Of a stretch of DNA of 64,000 nt, positions 1 through 11,075 are shown one piece after another. The position numbers were made by a program, and so were the translations under genes. The notes below the pieces were generated by a model. The model did no database searches. It was given only the letters and a program-made list of their open reading frames with translations, and was not told the origin of the DNA. Source of the stretch: Nelumbo lutea (taxonomy: Eukaryota > Streptophyta > Magnoliopsida > Proteales > Nelumbonaceae); assembly GCA_022828595.1 (NCBI GenBank), contig JAKGHH010000008.1, positions 6,003,728-6,067,727 on the forward strand, given 5' to 3'. The stretch's first letter is position 1. The number at the start of each line of letters is the position of its first letter.

Positions 1-478
<478 letters not shown>

Positions 479-929
479 TTAATTCATCAGTTTTTTTGTT
501 TTTCCTTTTCTTTTTTGTTGCTCAGACAATTCAGTAAACCATCTTTTAGGACATAATACCAGTTTTGCCTTCCAGGAACTATGTAGTGTGCACGAGAACT
601 GTTGGTTTTCCTAATTCAAGGGTTTTATTTATCTGAAAAAGCAGGGCGCATTGTCATGTGAGTAGCTCACTCAGGTCCTCATCCATTGTTTGTGCTTGAT
701 ACTATTATGTTATGGAGTGGTAGAGACCTTGCTGTTTGTCCACCAAGACCAACAGTATGCTAGCCAATACAATACAAGTTTGTCAATCATGGTGTCTGAG
801 ATCATCAGACTCTGAATGGTTTTGCTACTGATCCTGTATTTTGGATTTGGAAATGTCTGATGTCGAACTCAGTGCTGGCCAACAGATGGTCAAAGTGGTC
901 GACGCAAAGATCCATTCCTGGGGTAGGGC
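479..929 (+). other. 3' UTR and downstream flank of the L22 gene
   Basis: No coding potential. T-rich sequence just after the stop (480-530) is typical of a plant 3' UTR; I do not see one clear poly(A) signal that decides the transcript end. The block ends at the hAT-like element starting at 938. Confidence 0.45.
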
Positions 930-937
930 CCAGGAGC

Positions 938-1554
938 TAGAGGTGTAAAGTTGGCTGTGCCGGGTCGGCATGGCACGGCCCATGGACGGCCCGTGCAAAG
1001 TGCAGGTTGTGCCATGCTGGCTTGCGGGCTGTTACGGGCCGTGCTGCCTTCGGTCAAAAGTTTGGGGGTTCGCCTGGCACGGCCCAGGCCTGTGTTGTGC
1101 TGTGGGCCGGGCTGGCTTGTGGGCCGAGCCTTGGGCCAGGTCGGGCTATGCATGGGGCCAAAGCTATTTATTTAAAAAAATTGATAAAAAACTTAAAAAT
1201 TTAATTTTATATGAATTTTGTGTATGCAATTGATTGTATATACAATGACTAAATAAATTAGTATAATAAAATTAAAAAAATTATTTATTTTATTAATACA
1301 TTATTTTTTATATATTATTATATAATTATAATTTATATAATATATATAAAGTATATATATGGGCTGGGTTTTGTTGGCCCGCTGGTTGTGGGTGGCATGG
1401 CTTGCTCAGTTGTGCTGTGTTGTGCTGGCCCGTGGGCTTAAAACCCTAGGCTGATCACAACTTGCATGATTGTGCCGGGTCTGGCATGACCCATGGACCA
1501 TCGTGCCGAGCTGTGTGTCGGGCCATGGGCGGTATGGCCAGATGTACACCTCTA
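938..1554. mobile_element. Non-autonomous hAT-like DNA transposon
   Basis: The ends are imperfect inverted repeats: TAGAGGTGTA at 938 and TACACCTCTA ending at 1554. Each is flanked by a near-identical 8-bp direct repeat, ccaggagc (930-937) and tcaggagc (1555-1562), one mismatch. An 8-bp target duplication and TAGRGGTG-type ends are hallmarks of plant hAT elements. Both arms are GC-rich and full of GGCCCAT/ATGGGCC-like words that can pair, around an AT-rich core (about 1170-1350). The GC-rich arms also give spurious open frames on both strands; I see no transposase. Confidence 0.75.
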
Positions 1555-1603
1555 TCAGGAGCCATGACCCATGAGCTTAGGTGATAGGCACGCCACATAG
1601 TGT

Positions 1604-1977
1604 TAGGGGTGCCAATTGGATTGGATTTGGTCCAATTTGATCCAGTTCAATGTGAGTCCACTATAAATGGACCAGGTCCAATCCAGTCCAATGAATGTTT
1701 TAGACCAATTTGGATTGGTTCAATTCAATGTCTGAACTGTTCAATCTGTTCAAATTTATTTTGATTTAGATTGGTTTCAACCCAAATCCAATCCATTAAC
1801 ACATATATTCTCATTTCAATGGATCAGATATTGACTTGATCCAACCCAATCCAATATAAATTTATTACAGACGAACCAGGTCCAATCTAATTTAATAAAT
1901 ATTTTGGACCGAATTAATCCAATAATGATTTTGGACTGGATGGTGTGCAATTCAAAACCGGTCCATTGACAGCCTTA
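1604..1977. mobile_element. Second hAT-like MITE
   Basis: Starts TAGGGGTGCCAATTGG and ends CCATTGACAGCCTTA, an imperfect inverted pair. The interior is built of repeated TCCAATCC/GGATTGG words. The putative 8-bp flanks (catagtgt and cacggtgc) match at only five positions, so the target duplication is not clear. No coding capacity. Confidence 0.45.
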
Positions 1978-2806
1978 CACGGTGCTGACCACTAAATCGG
2001 ATTTGGTTCTCCCAAAGCGCTCTTCACACCTTCACATTGTATCGTTTTCCTCAACCCAAGTCCAATCCAACTAGATAAAAAAAAGGGTATCCATACCCCC
2101 ATCCCTTCTCATATACATTTCAGCTATACTCAACAAAGCCTATATGTATTTTTTAAGTAAATAGCCTATTGTCTATATGTATTTTATTTCTGCAAATGTC
2201 AATGGGTCAGGCACCGTTTCACCCCAACCCAAACTGAAATCCAATTATAACCGATCCAAACCTAACCCAACAGAGTCGAGTCATTGTGGTTTAACCCAAT
2301 CCACCGACATATCTAATAAATTACAAAACCCTTCGAACCTAACCCATTTTGATTACTAGCTATTCTTGTTTCTACAAGAATGTGTCTCATATTTGCTCTG
2401 TTGAGATAGGGATAGGGATAGGGTAACAATAATGTTAAAGGAGCTGGAGGCAAAAATGGAGTAATGAACACAGGACAAAAGAGTCCTCTCTTAGTGCGGA
2501 ACGCATGAACAATGTGTGTTTTGATGTTAAAGAAGTAGATTTGAATCCATTTGGTAAGTCGGCTATCATTGCTGGCTTGTTGATAAAAGCTGGTTGAGAC
2601 ATTATTACGATTGGGCGGAGATTGTGCTTGGAATTAAATAAGTTAGACTCCGTTTGGTATACTACAACTTATTGAAAGCTTCATGTTTAATCTCGTTATA
2701 CGTACGCTGGCTTTTATTGTAAATTTGTAATTGTCCGAAGCTTTTCAAGCTCATTATGATTCAAATTCACGAAAACCTTTACCGTTATAAAACTTGTACA
2801 AGTTAA

Positions 2807-3578
2807 GGCTCCATTTGGTTTGTGGAAACATTTGAGTGGGACGGAAAAGTGTAAAAATGTACATTTCCATTGTTTGATTTTATAATGGAAAAATAATGGG
2901 AAAAGCGCTGCTGTTCATCATCTCTTACCTTCGGATAGTGCCTCCGGAGATAATAGTTCGGACTAACAGGTAGCATGCTCATCATCTCCCTCCATCCTCT
3001 TGTCCGTTCGTTAGCCCTCTGTTGGCGGCGAGTGAAGAAGTACACCAAAGTACCAGAGCAATTGGTGAAACAGTGAGAGAGAGGCTTGAACTAGCTGCAG
3101 CAGTTCTTTAGTCCTCTGTCGAATGACTTTGCCATTACAACTAGCTGCAGCAGCGAGAGATAGGCTTGAAGTGCAGTCTGGAAAATCCAAGCTCACCACC
3201 CTCCGTCGGACTTTGTGTTTGCTGCCAGGTTGAAGACAATGAAAACCTCCCTTTAGCACAACCCCTCTTTTTCTCTCTAATCGTCTCTTCTCTCGCCTGG
3301 ACAGAGAGACCCTAGCCTGTACCTGAGAGTCTCTCTCTGCTCCCAACACTGCCTTTCAAAGGGAAACCATCAGAGCCCTCCCCCTCTTATGCTCTCTCTC
3401 TGGACTATCTCCCTCTCTTTCTCAGTTATCTCTCTCCTTATTTCGATGGTAACACGGTTTTGGTGTGACCCCAAATCTACAATTTTGGGATCTGACATCC
3501 CACATTTTTCTTATCTCATTCCTCTATTTCCCTCAAAACAAATGAGAGATCATCCCATCCCATAAACCAAACGGAGCC
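2807..3578. mobile_element. PIF/Harbinger-like non-autonomous element
   Basis: GGCTCCATTTGGTTTGTGG at 2807-2825 is matched, with two mismatches, by the reverse complement of the last 19 bases (ending CGGAGCC at 3578). The element is flanked on both sides by TAA, the 3-bp target duplication preferred by PIF/Harbinger elements. The interior has CT/GA-rich stretches and an internal duplicated 'ctagctgcagcag' segment near 3090 and 3140. No transposase is visible, and open frames inside are not convincing. Confidence 0.65.
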
Positions 3579-4120
3579 TAAAAGGTTCAAACCCAAAAGG
3601 CAAATTTTACCAAAAAACACCCAAAAACCAATGAAAGACTCCTAGATTAAGACACAGCTATTTCAATTTTCAAGCCTCACAGTCGCAAATGTGACAAATG
3701 ACAAAAGATTTCCAAATCAACATCTGGAAAAATTGGGACCAATGTAAAGGTTGAGAGGGAGAATGAGAAAAGCAAAAACAAAAAAGCTTTCTTTAGTAAT
3801 ACGTTTGTTTTTGATTGTGCAATAATGAAGGAGAAAACAAAATTACAGAGGGGAAGAGAAAAGGAAAATAGAGCTGGACAGATTGCCAAGATGAAGTAAA
3901 ACCTGTAAGATAAAAGCTAAAGAGGCAAAGAGTCGAAGGACAAAATGGAAATATATGGAAAATGAAAGAACCCATATGTGGATTCATGAGGTGCCAATGC
4001 AAAAGATAAAAGCATGCTTCAGAAATCATAAATCAGAACAAAGTGGGAATGAATTTGTCAGTGGTAAAAAGTAGAAGGATGATAAGAGAGGATTCATGTG
4101 GCCTATTAGGCTGTTATCAA

Positions 4121-4405
4121 GGTTTTTAACATCGAATCAGACAATGAACCGTTCAGGATTTGGTTTCTGAGTCAAATGGTCGGGCCATTCAAACCGAATG
4201 GATGGTCTATTCTGATAAAAGAAATTAAAAAATAAAAAATCAAAAAATGGTCAAAAACCATTAGACGGTTTGAATGGTTCAACTATTCGGGTCAATGGTT
4301 TATTGACCAAATCAATGATTTTTGATCAAAACGGTTCTAAGGTAAAACAAACTGATCCTTGATTTTTTTCCGGTCCGACCATCAGGTCCGGTCCAACTTA
4401 TTTAG
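4121..4405. repeat. MITE-like dispersed repeat (GGTTTTTAACAT / CGGTCCGACC type)
   Basis: Contains many 'tcaaa-nn-ggtt' and 'ggtcaatggtttattgacc' type words that pair with one another. It resembles the sequence at 18364-18617 in word content (question of a Phe/Leu-like frame is not meaningful; no ORF). I infer a short non-coding DNA transposon but cannot fix its ends. Confidence 0.35.
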
Positions 4406-5808
4406 GAGATTGGGGATCTGTTACCAACACCGTTCCAACCATTCCACTACACGGGAACTCTTGTTTCCTTTTGGTAAAATGCAAAAAGCTTATATACGGA
4501 TGCACACTTAAATCGATAAATTTGGTACTGTGTTTGATTGCATTGGGTACAAACATAATATTCAAAGACTTAAATTCAACTCTTTTTTCCTTTTTTTTTA
4601 TTAACTTGGAGTGCAAAGCTCGCTTCCATGTTTTGGAAGCAAGTTTTTTTGCTTCAATTTTGTAATGCATAAAATGCAAGGAAAAAACAAATTTAAGGAT
4701 GCATTTGGTTGCGATACAAACGTAAACATGTATTTTACATAAATATCTTCTTTTCAATTTAAGAATGCAAAATGGGATTTCAGTTCTAATTCATTTTTGT
4801 TCTCTTCTTATTTGTTTTAAATCGATGCAAAAGGCAGTACGGTAGTCCTTCTCTCATTCTATCAACTTGAGATTTGAAAATTACAAATTTGTATCCAAAA
4901 AATGGGTACAATAATGCATTCTCCTCACGTTATAAAAATGTCAGAAAAGATATTTTTCCCTCTTAATCATTGCATTTTTGTATGACAAATAAATACTAAC
5001 AAATTCAAACCGAAGTGGATAAATACTCTAGTTTAATGTATGTATTACAAACAAACGCAGTCTTGGGAATAAAATCATCAGTACAAGTTTTTATTTTGAA
5101 GTTTATCCTTGAAACCTTTTGGGCTTTTGGTCGTTGTTTATTTCATTGATTAGTCCGTGTTAACAGTATTCAAAAATCCGAGTTTGGGTTCAAGTTCAGC
5201 GTAATTGAATTAAATTCGGATTAGTCCAATGTTTAAAACGTAAGTTAAGTCGTGGAATTGTAAGTTCATGGTGTGGCACACCTAATAAGCATATTGTAGC
5301 AATATTTGAAGTCATGTGCATTTGACATGGGTGGAGTTACATATTGTCATTGAGTCTTTTTTTTTTTTTTGATAGATTGAGTGGCTGTCTTAACGATTAC
5401 TTAAAGCCCAAATTATAGGATAAGGCTTTGATGATGATGAATGATTATCACTGTACGAAAGAATTATAATATAGATCCATGAACAATTTATGTCAAGAAT
5501 GTTAGGTTTCAAATTAAGAAAAGAAAGAACAATTTATGTCAAAAATGAAAATTTTTCTAAATTTTTAGGAAAAAATAAAGATTAAAAAATTTTTTATTTA
5601 AACATTCTAAGTGATTTTCATGGTAAAAGAGAAGATCTATCAATGATCTATCATAGATGGGAAACTCAAACATTGTTTCATGTATTACTAACAAAGTTGT
5701 TTTATGATATCTACATGTTCTAAATTCCCCGTATTTTCTTTTTTGCTGCAAAATCTTCCAATATCATTGATCACTTGATTGTAATAAATATCTTTATATA
5801 CATTATTA

Positions 5809-7104
5809 GGATAAAATACAAAAAACTCCCCTAAAGTTTTTAATAATCATAAAAATCTTCCTTATAGTTTTATTTTAATAAAAACCTCCCCTAAACTTTT
5901 AGAAAACTCGATAAAAGCCTTCCTTCTAACATTTACCCAAATGAAAAATGTTCAACCAATTAATATTTTTTCAAATACCCGTTTTACCCTTTTCTAAAAT
6001 GGGTACTGTAATAACAATGAAGAATAGTATAAATGGAATATTATGAGGCCATTAATCTCATCTTTGTCAAAATCCCCTCTCTCTCTCTGATTCCATTTTT
6101 TGAACTCGCAAAGATAAAAATCTCTGTTAAGAATAGACTCCAATTATACAAATTTAGATTTTGGAACACCACTTTTCACGGGAATATAGATTGTACGCTA
6201 TACCCTCAAGGGTTTTCGTTTTAATCACCTCAAAACTTCTTTCTTCTTCATCACTAATTTGATTTTTGATCTCCACTCCATCTCCCCGAATTTAAACTTC
6301 ATTATGTCAATTCATTTTCAGTTCGCTTCTTCATTTCATTTTAGGTTTCTTCATCGACTGTGACGCCACTGCATGCTCCGATATCAACGGCCTATAATGG
6401 GTCCTCGATAACAAGTATGTCTTCTTGGAAGTGCCCAAATCAGTGATTATACCCGACAACCCCTACTTTGCCCGGACTCTCTCCGCCTCCAGTCTTTCTC
6501 TCTTGAAGGTTGTATTCGTTGGAAATTCTGCTATGTTCTACCGGTCACCCACAATCTTAAAACGGTATAGATTTGCCTCTAGTTTTTTATCAGAGATTCG
6601 GTGGGATGTTCTGGAGCGTCGTGAACATGATGGAGGATTACACCACAGCGAGATAATCTTACTATGAAGGAGTCTTTGTTGCTGTTGGGAAGACGATGAG
6701 CATTTGTGTTGCTGGAAATACGTACGGATTTAGATCAATTTATTTCTACTTCGGAAGTTGTTCGTTCGGACGCTAATTTTCTATTTTTATCAGTCCTACA
6801 ATACAAAGCTTTAGAAATCTCTTAGGGAGTTAACGACAATTGTTCTTCACCGGCGACTATTATTGATTGACATAATCCATTCTTCACGGATTAGTTATTT
6901 TTGTACCCATTTTCAAAAAGGATAAAATGAATATTTAGAAAAAAAAAATTATGCATCGGCTAACATTTTCCGATTGAGTCGATGATAAAAGGGAGGTTTT
7001 TGTTGAATTTTTAAACATTTAAGGGAGATTTTTATTAAAGTGAAACTACAGGAGAGAATTTTATGATGATCAGAAACTTCAGTAAAGGTTTCTGTATTTT
7101 ACCC
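5809..7104. mobile_element. Mutator-like element with captured gene fragment (Pack-MULE-like)
   Basis: The element begins GGATAAAATACAAAAAAC and its other end, read in reverse complement, begins GGGTAAAATACAGAAACC. The similarity continues for more than 100 bp inward with scattered mismatches, giving the long terminal inverted repeats expected of Mutator-like elements. Flanks are acattatta (5800-5808) and aaattatta (7105-7113), a 9-bp target duplication with one mismatch; 9-11 bp is the MULE norm. No MURA transposase is visible. The interior (about 6050-6790) looks like a processed or captured gene segment with degraded frames, annotated separately. Confidence 0.75.
6333..6790 (+). pseudogene. 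Captured, broken gene fragment inside the MULE
   Basis: Codon-like sequence of higher GC than its surroundings lies between the terminal repeats. One frame (from about 6425) reads EVPKSVIIPDNPYFARTLSA and onward through LLKVVFVGNSAMFY. A different frame from about 6610 reads GMFWSVVNMMEDYTTAR, a stop, then YYEGVFVAVGKTMSICVAGN. This pattern of good protein-like sequence interrupted by a frame change and stops is what a captured, decaying exon set looks like. I do not recognise the parent gene and assign no function. Confidence 0.4.
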
Positions 7105-7385
7105 AAATTATTAAAATGTATATTTATTGGGTTTGACTATAATATATCTTTCCCATATTTATTATATATTATTATTTATACTTTATTCATATATATCCTT
7201 TGAGAGAAGTTATTTATCTATTTTCTCCTTTTTTGAATTTTTTTTATTTATTTTTAATTCTATGTCATTTTGAAACAACCAAATAACCTAAATTATCTCT
7301 TCTCCTAAAATTACTCCTAAACTACCTCCCCCACTATACTGAAATTTCTCCAAATTAATCTCTACTTCCTATTGATCTTCTAAAT

Positions 7386-8602
7386 TGATGAGGGCGGATT
7401 TGGCCCTCCAGTGAAATTGTGACACCTGACACCTCATGCAAACCAAGTGCAGCCTCTTGACAACTGAGTAGCTCGGGTGGCTCGGCACAGCTTGGGCAGC
7501 TCGGCATAGCTCGTGGAGTTCGGTATAGCTAGGGGCAGCTCGGCATAGGCAGCTCGCCACAGGCAGCCTGGCGTCTTACGAAGAGCTCACCACTTTGGGA
7601 CAGCTCGGCATTTACAGGTAGCTCGGCATATGTAGTTCGGCACTTAGGGGCAGCTCGACATATCGCAGGAAGATCTCCTACCTGATAACCATACCTGACA
7701 GATCCGGAGGCCTGCGCCCATGTCTCTCGCTAGGCGGTGTCGTGCCTTCCAGTCCTGAGAGCTATCCCTTGACTGGCAAAGCCGTACTCTGCAGCAGTCG
7801 CCTGCACCTGCCACCGCAGCTTTGGCAGTAATGGCTGCGGTAGAGAGACAAAGGCAGTTACGCCTGAATTGACAGAGGCTGTTACGCCTGATTTGACAGG
7901 ATACCACTACATAAGGATTCCGACCCCCAAAGACAAGGGGGAGGGAATGGAAAAATGGAGGTAATCCCTGCTCTCTAGCTCTCTCATTTGTCTCTAAGCT
8001 CTATGCAATCAAAATGCTAACTTAGGCATCGGAGAGTCCCCGCTGGGTAAACACCCCCGGGTCCTCTGATTCAGTTCTCGCAAGTTCCTCAGCTCCCGCC
8101 GCCTACAAAGAGGAGGAAGTGATGGAGTTCTCGCAGGTCCCTCAGCTCCCGCCGCCTACAAAGGAGAGGAGATCACCTCATGCAGAGGGCAGTCGGTTGC
8201 GCTACACCAGGGAGCTCCACCACCCTCTGAGTTACAGGTCTTCTAGGAGCATGTGAAATGACGAGTCCACCCAAGCAGTTCTCCACCAGGGAGCTCATCA
8301 CCAGGCAGTTCTCCACCAGGGAGCTCGTCACCAAGTAGCTCTCCATTAGGGAACTCGTCACTAGGCAGTTCTCCACCAGGGAGCTCGTCACTAAGTAGTT
8401 CTCCATCAGGGAGCTCGTCACCAAGTAGCTCACCACTAGGGAGTTCGCCACCAAGTAGCTCATCACCAGGCAGTTCGCCACCAGGGAACTCCATCATCCT
8501 CTGAGTCACAGGCCACCTGGGAGCAAGTTAAATGACGAGGTACTTAGCCAAAAAAATTGATACATCACAAAAATTGGTACGTCACCAGAAACGGGTACAT
8601 CA
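7386..8602 (+). mobile_element. Solo LTR of a Ty3/gypsy-type family
   Basis: Begins TGATGAGGGCGGATTTGGCC and ends GGGTACATCA, and is flanked by a perfect 5-bp direct repeat TAAAT (7381-7385 and 8603-8607). The first about 50 bp match the LTR starts of the two fuller elements at 28685-32209 (reverse strand) and 42949-45808, so this is the same family. The shared features TGATGA...TCA and the exact target duplication show that one LTR was left behind after unequal recombination between the two LTRs of a full element. It contains a 30-bp minisatellite (8276-8485) and a duplicated 'ctcagctcccgccgcctac' segment (about 8088 and 8138). Confidence 0.88.
8276..8485. repeat. 30-bp tandem minisatellite inside the solo LTR
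   Basis: About seven head-to-tail copies of a 30-bp unit of the form CAGTTCTCCACCAGGGAGCT followed by CGTCACCAGG, each with a few changes. Because 30 is divisible by three, long repetitive open frames arise on the reverse strand; these are not genes. Confidence 0.85.
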
Positions 8603-8607
8603 TAAAT

Positions 8608-9892
8608 TATCTCTAATTTCTATTTATCCTCTCCCATACTTTTTATCTATATCTATCTAAAGAAAGCTTGGATTAAAAAATTCAAGAATTATTTAAATAT
8701 TCTAACAAAATTATAAAATAACTTTAAAATATTTATTAAAAACACAAAAAATAATATTATGTTTTTACAAAATATATCACGAAATTACGTACTAACAATT
8801 TAAATTATGCTTTTTTGGATTATCAATTTAAATGTTTTTTAAAATATTTAATAATATGTAATAGTTTTAAATAAATAAAATTCAAATAACAAAAGATTTA
8901 AATATTTTATAGATTATTTAAATATTTAAATAACTAAATAATTATCATAACTAGATTTTAAATAATTAAAATAACGAAGTTATGTAATAAATTTAAAAAA
9001 TTTCTTCAAAGTAGAAAAATAATTATAACATAATATTTAAATTAATAATAATTTAATATATTATAGATTTAAGTATTATTGAACTAATGAGAAATATATT
9101 AAATAATTTAGAGGTATTGAAGCTTCCAAATAAAAAAAAATATTTAATAACGATAAAAAATATTTTTAGTAGATATTAAAAAATAAATAATAATTACAAT
9201 TATTAATGTACTAATAATAAAATCATTGTTTCACTTATATCAATTAATAATTCTATAAAATAATTTCAGAAAAATTAATATTTATTAATAATAGTTATAA
9301 AATCTTACCTATATCTATTATATATTTATATATACTAAAATTAATATTTGTTTTATTTTTAGTAATGCTTTATTGTATTTTTGTGATAAATATATTTTCA
9401 ATAATTACATATAAATCTATTTTATTTTTGTTATTTAATAATAAAATTTCAATAATCATTGGAGATTAAACTATTGTTATTTAAATTTTTGAAATTTAAT
9501 TTATTGTCCTTGTTGGATTTATTGCATTTTTGTTATAGATTTATTTTTAGTAATTATGTATTTTCGTTATAATTTATTGGTTAATATTTATTAGAGATTA
9601 AACTATTATTGGAGATTACAATATTTATAGATTAATCTAATATAATTTTATCATTTACTGTATTTTTAGAATTATTGTATTTATTGTATTTTTATTATAA
9701 TTTTGTCAATAATTATGCATTTTTATTATAATTTTTAATAATTATTGGAGATTAAACTACTGTTATTTATGAGAGATTTGACTCTTTATTTAACTCTTTT
9801 GAATTGTAAAAAATGATTAAAAATAGTATATAAAATATATAAATATTAATAATTTAAAATTTAAAATATAAAAAATTATATACTCTAATGTG
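8608..9892. other. AT-rich intergenic stretch with a dispersed repeat
   Basis: Extremely AT-rich (mostly A/T runs), no gene. Part of it (about 9225-9615) reappears in reverse complement at 63640-64000, so at least this segment belongs to a repeat family. The word GAGATTAAACTA recurs at about 9465, 9595 and 9750. Confidence 0.6.
9225..9615 (+). repeat. AT-rich dispersed repeat, copy 1
   Basis: The segment starting TTCACTTATATCAATTAATA and running through TTTTAGTAATGC, AATATATTTTCAATAAT and GAGATTAAACTATTGTTA matches the reverse complement of the last about 360 bases of the window, with small indels. Both copies are non-coding. The family is unknown to me. Confidence 0.65.
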
Positions 9893-9916
9893 TGTGTGTG
9901 TGTGTGTGTGTGTATA
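9890..9916. repeat. (TG)n microsatellite
   Basis: Uninterrupted run of about 12 TG units preceding TATATTTC. Confidence 0.95.
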
Positions 9917-10239
9917 TTTCAAATGCCAAGGTAAGATAGTGCTCACTGCAGATTGAGGAGGTTGAGCATGAGGCTCTTAATCAGTTAGAAGTAGTGTGAG
10001 CAATGCACATTAATAACTGGTCTAAGTGAGTGTGAAGTATGGCCGCTTCTAAGAGAGATCTAAGGCTGACTCTCGAAAACACTCATGATTCCAAAAGGGG
10101 AACAAGGCCAAAATGTTTCGAAACAAAAGAATCACTAAAGAACTAGTGAATTGAGTTGGTTGGTCGGTTAGTTAGTTATGATAAGGAGGAAAGGTTGAAG
10201 GAGTCTGACTCCACCCGTACTCCGTAACATAACCTGTCA

Positions 10240-11075
10240 TACCTAAGTGTTGTTTGAAGTCCAAAAGACATCACCATGAATATTTTTCTCATTATGATGC
10301 TCAGATTGTTCGATCTTCTTGTAATTTTGAATATTATGGGGGATTGTTGGAGGGAGATTCAAATTTACAAAGAATCTCTCTCTTCCCTCTATTATTTTTG
10401 TCATTTCCTTCATTGAATGACGAGGCATGTACGTGTACGTGTACATGCGATGCACTAAATCATTTGTTTTATTCGAATTACACCTTTTCAATTTTTAAAA
10501 CGTGTCTCTTCAAATTCAAATTTAATTTTTAAATAAATTGTTTTCATTTTTTTCGTGTCTCTTTTTCCTCCTTATGCCTCTTCGAATAGGTGCACTTCTG
10601 AACCGAGCCAGGCTGGGGCCGGGGTCGGGTTGGGGCGTGTATGTGTACGTGTACGTGTACGCACGATGCATTGGATCATTTGCTTTATCCAAATTACACC
10701 TTTTCAATTTTTAAAACGTCTCTTTAAATTCAAATTTAATTTTTAAATAAATTGTTTTCTTTTTTTTTTCGTGTCTCTTCTTCCTCCTTGTGCCTCTTCG
10801 AATAGGTGTACTGTTCTAAAGAGGCTCATGTATGAAAGGACACATCTATGTCCATTCGGATCTGAGAACAATCTATAAAAGGAGTGCAAGGAGTGCTGGC
10901 CGATCCAATCAATAAAATACATTGTTTTTTACTTTCTTTTCTATGAGAAATCTGAGCATCAATCTTCAATGGTTCGCAAAGGTCTGGTAAGCGAGTGCAC
11001 ACCTACCAATGGCCTGTGGGCTATTTTATCTTGGCGACCAATTTGCGATCACCCGACTGCACCATAGGGGGTAAA
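10240..11075 (+). mobile_element. Probable copia-type LTR remnant
   Basis: A purine tract TATGGGGGAT (about 10334-10343) directly precedes TGTTGGAGGG, the arrangement of a polypurine tract before a Ty1/copia 3' LTR. Downstream are a TATA-like CTATAAAAG (about 10874), an AATAAAATA signal (about 10912) and a T-rich stretch, a normal LTR order. Two direct repeats of about 170 bp (10427-10592 and 10639-10811) lie inside. I cannot fix the 3' border or find a target duplication, so this is a tentative call. Confidence 0.45.
10427..10811. repeat. Direct repeat of about 170 bp, two copies
   Basis: Copy A spans about 10427-10592 and copy B about 10639-10811. Both run from alternating GTACGTGTAC through ATGCA..ATCATTTG, ACACCTTTTCAATTTTTAAA, AATTGTTTTC and GCCTCTTCGAATAGGTG. 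They are separated by a short GC-rich segment (GGCTGGGGCCGGGGTCGGG) that belongs to copy B's upstream side. They create mirror ORFs of no significance. Confidence 0.85.

Noticed and set aside
8276..8485. Regular repeat checked as a possible CRISPR array
   Set aside because: Contiguous tandem units without unique spacers in a plant genome; a minisatellite.
8173..8509. Two overlapping reverse-strand frames with repetitive protein (for example GELPGDELLGGELPSGEL)
   Set aside because: Produced by the 30-bp minisatellite of the solo LTR; every frame is open because the unit is divisible by three and lacks stops.
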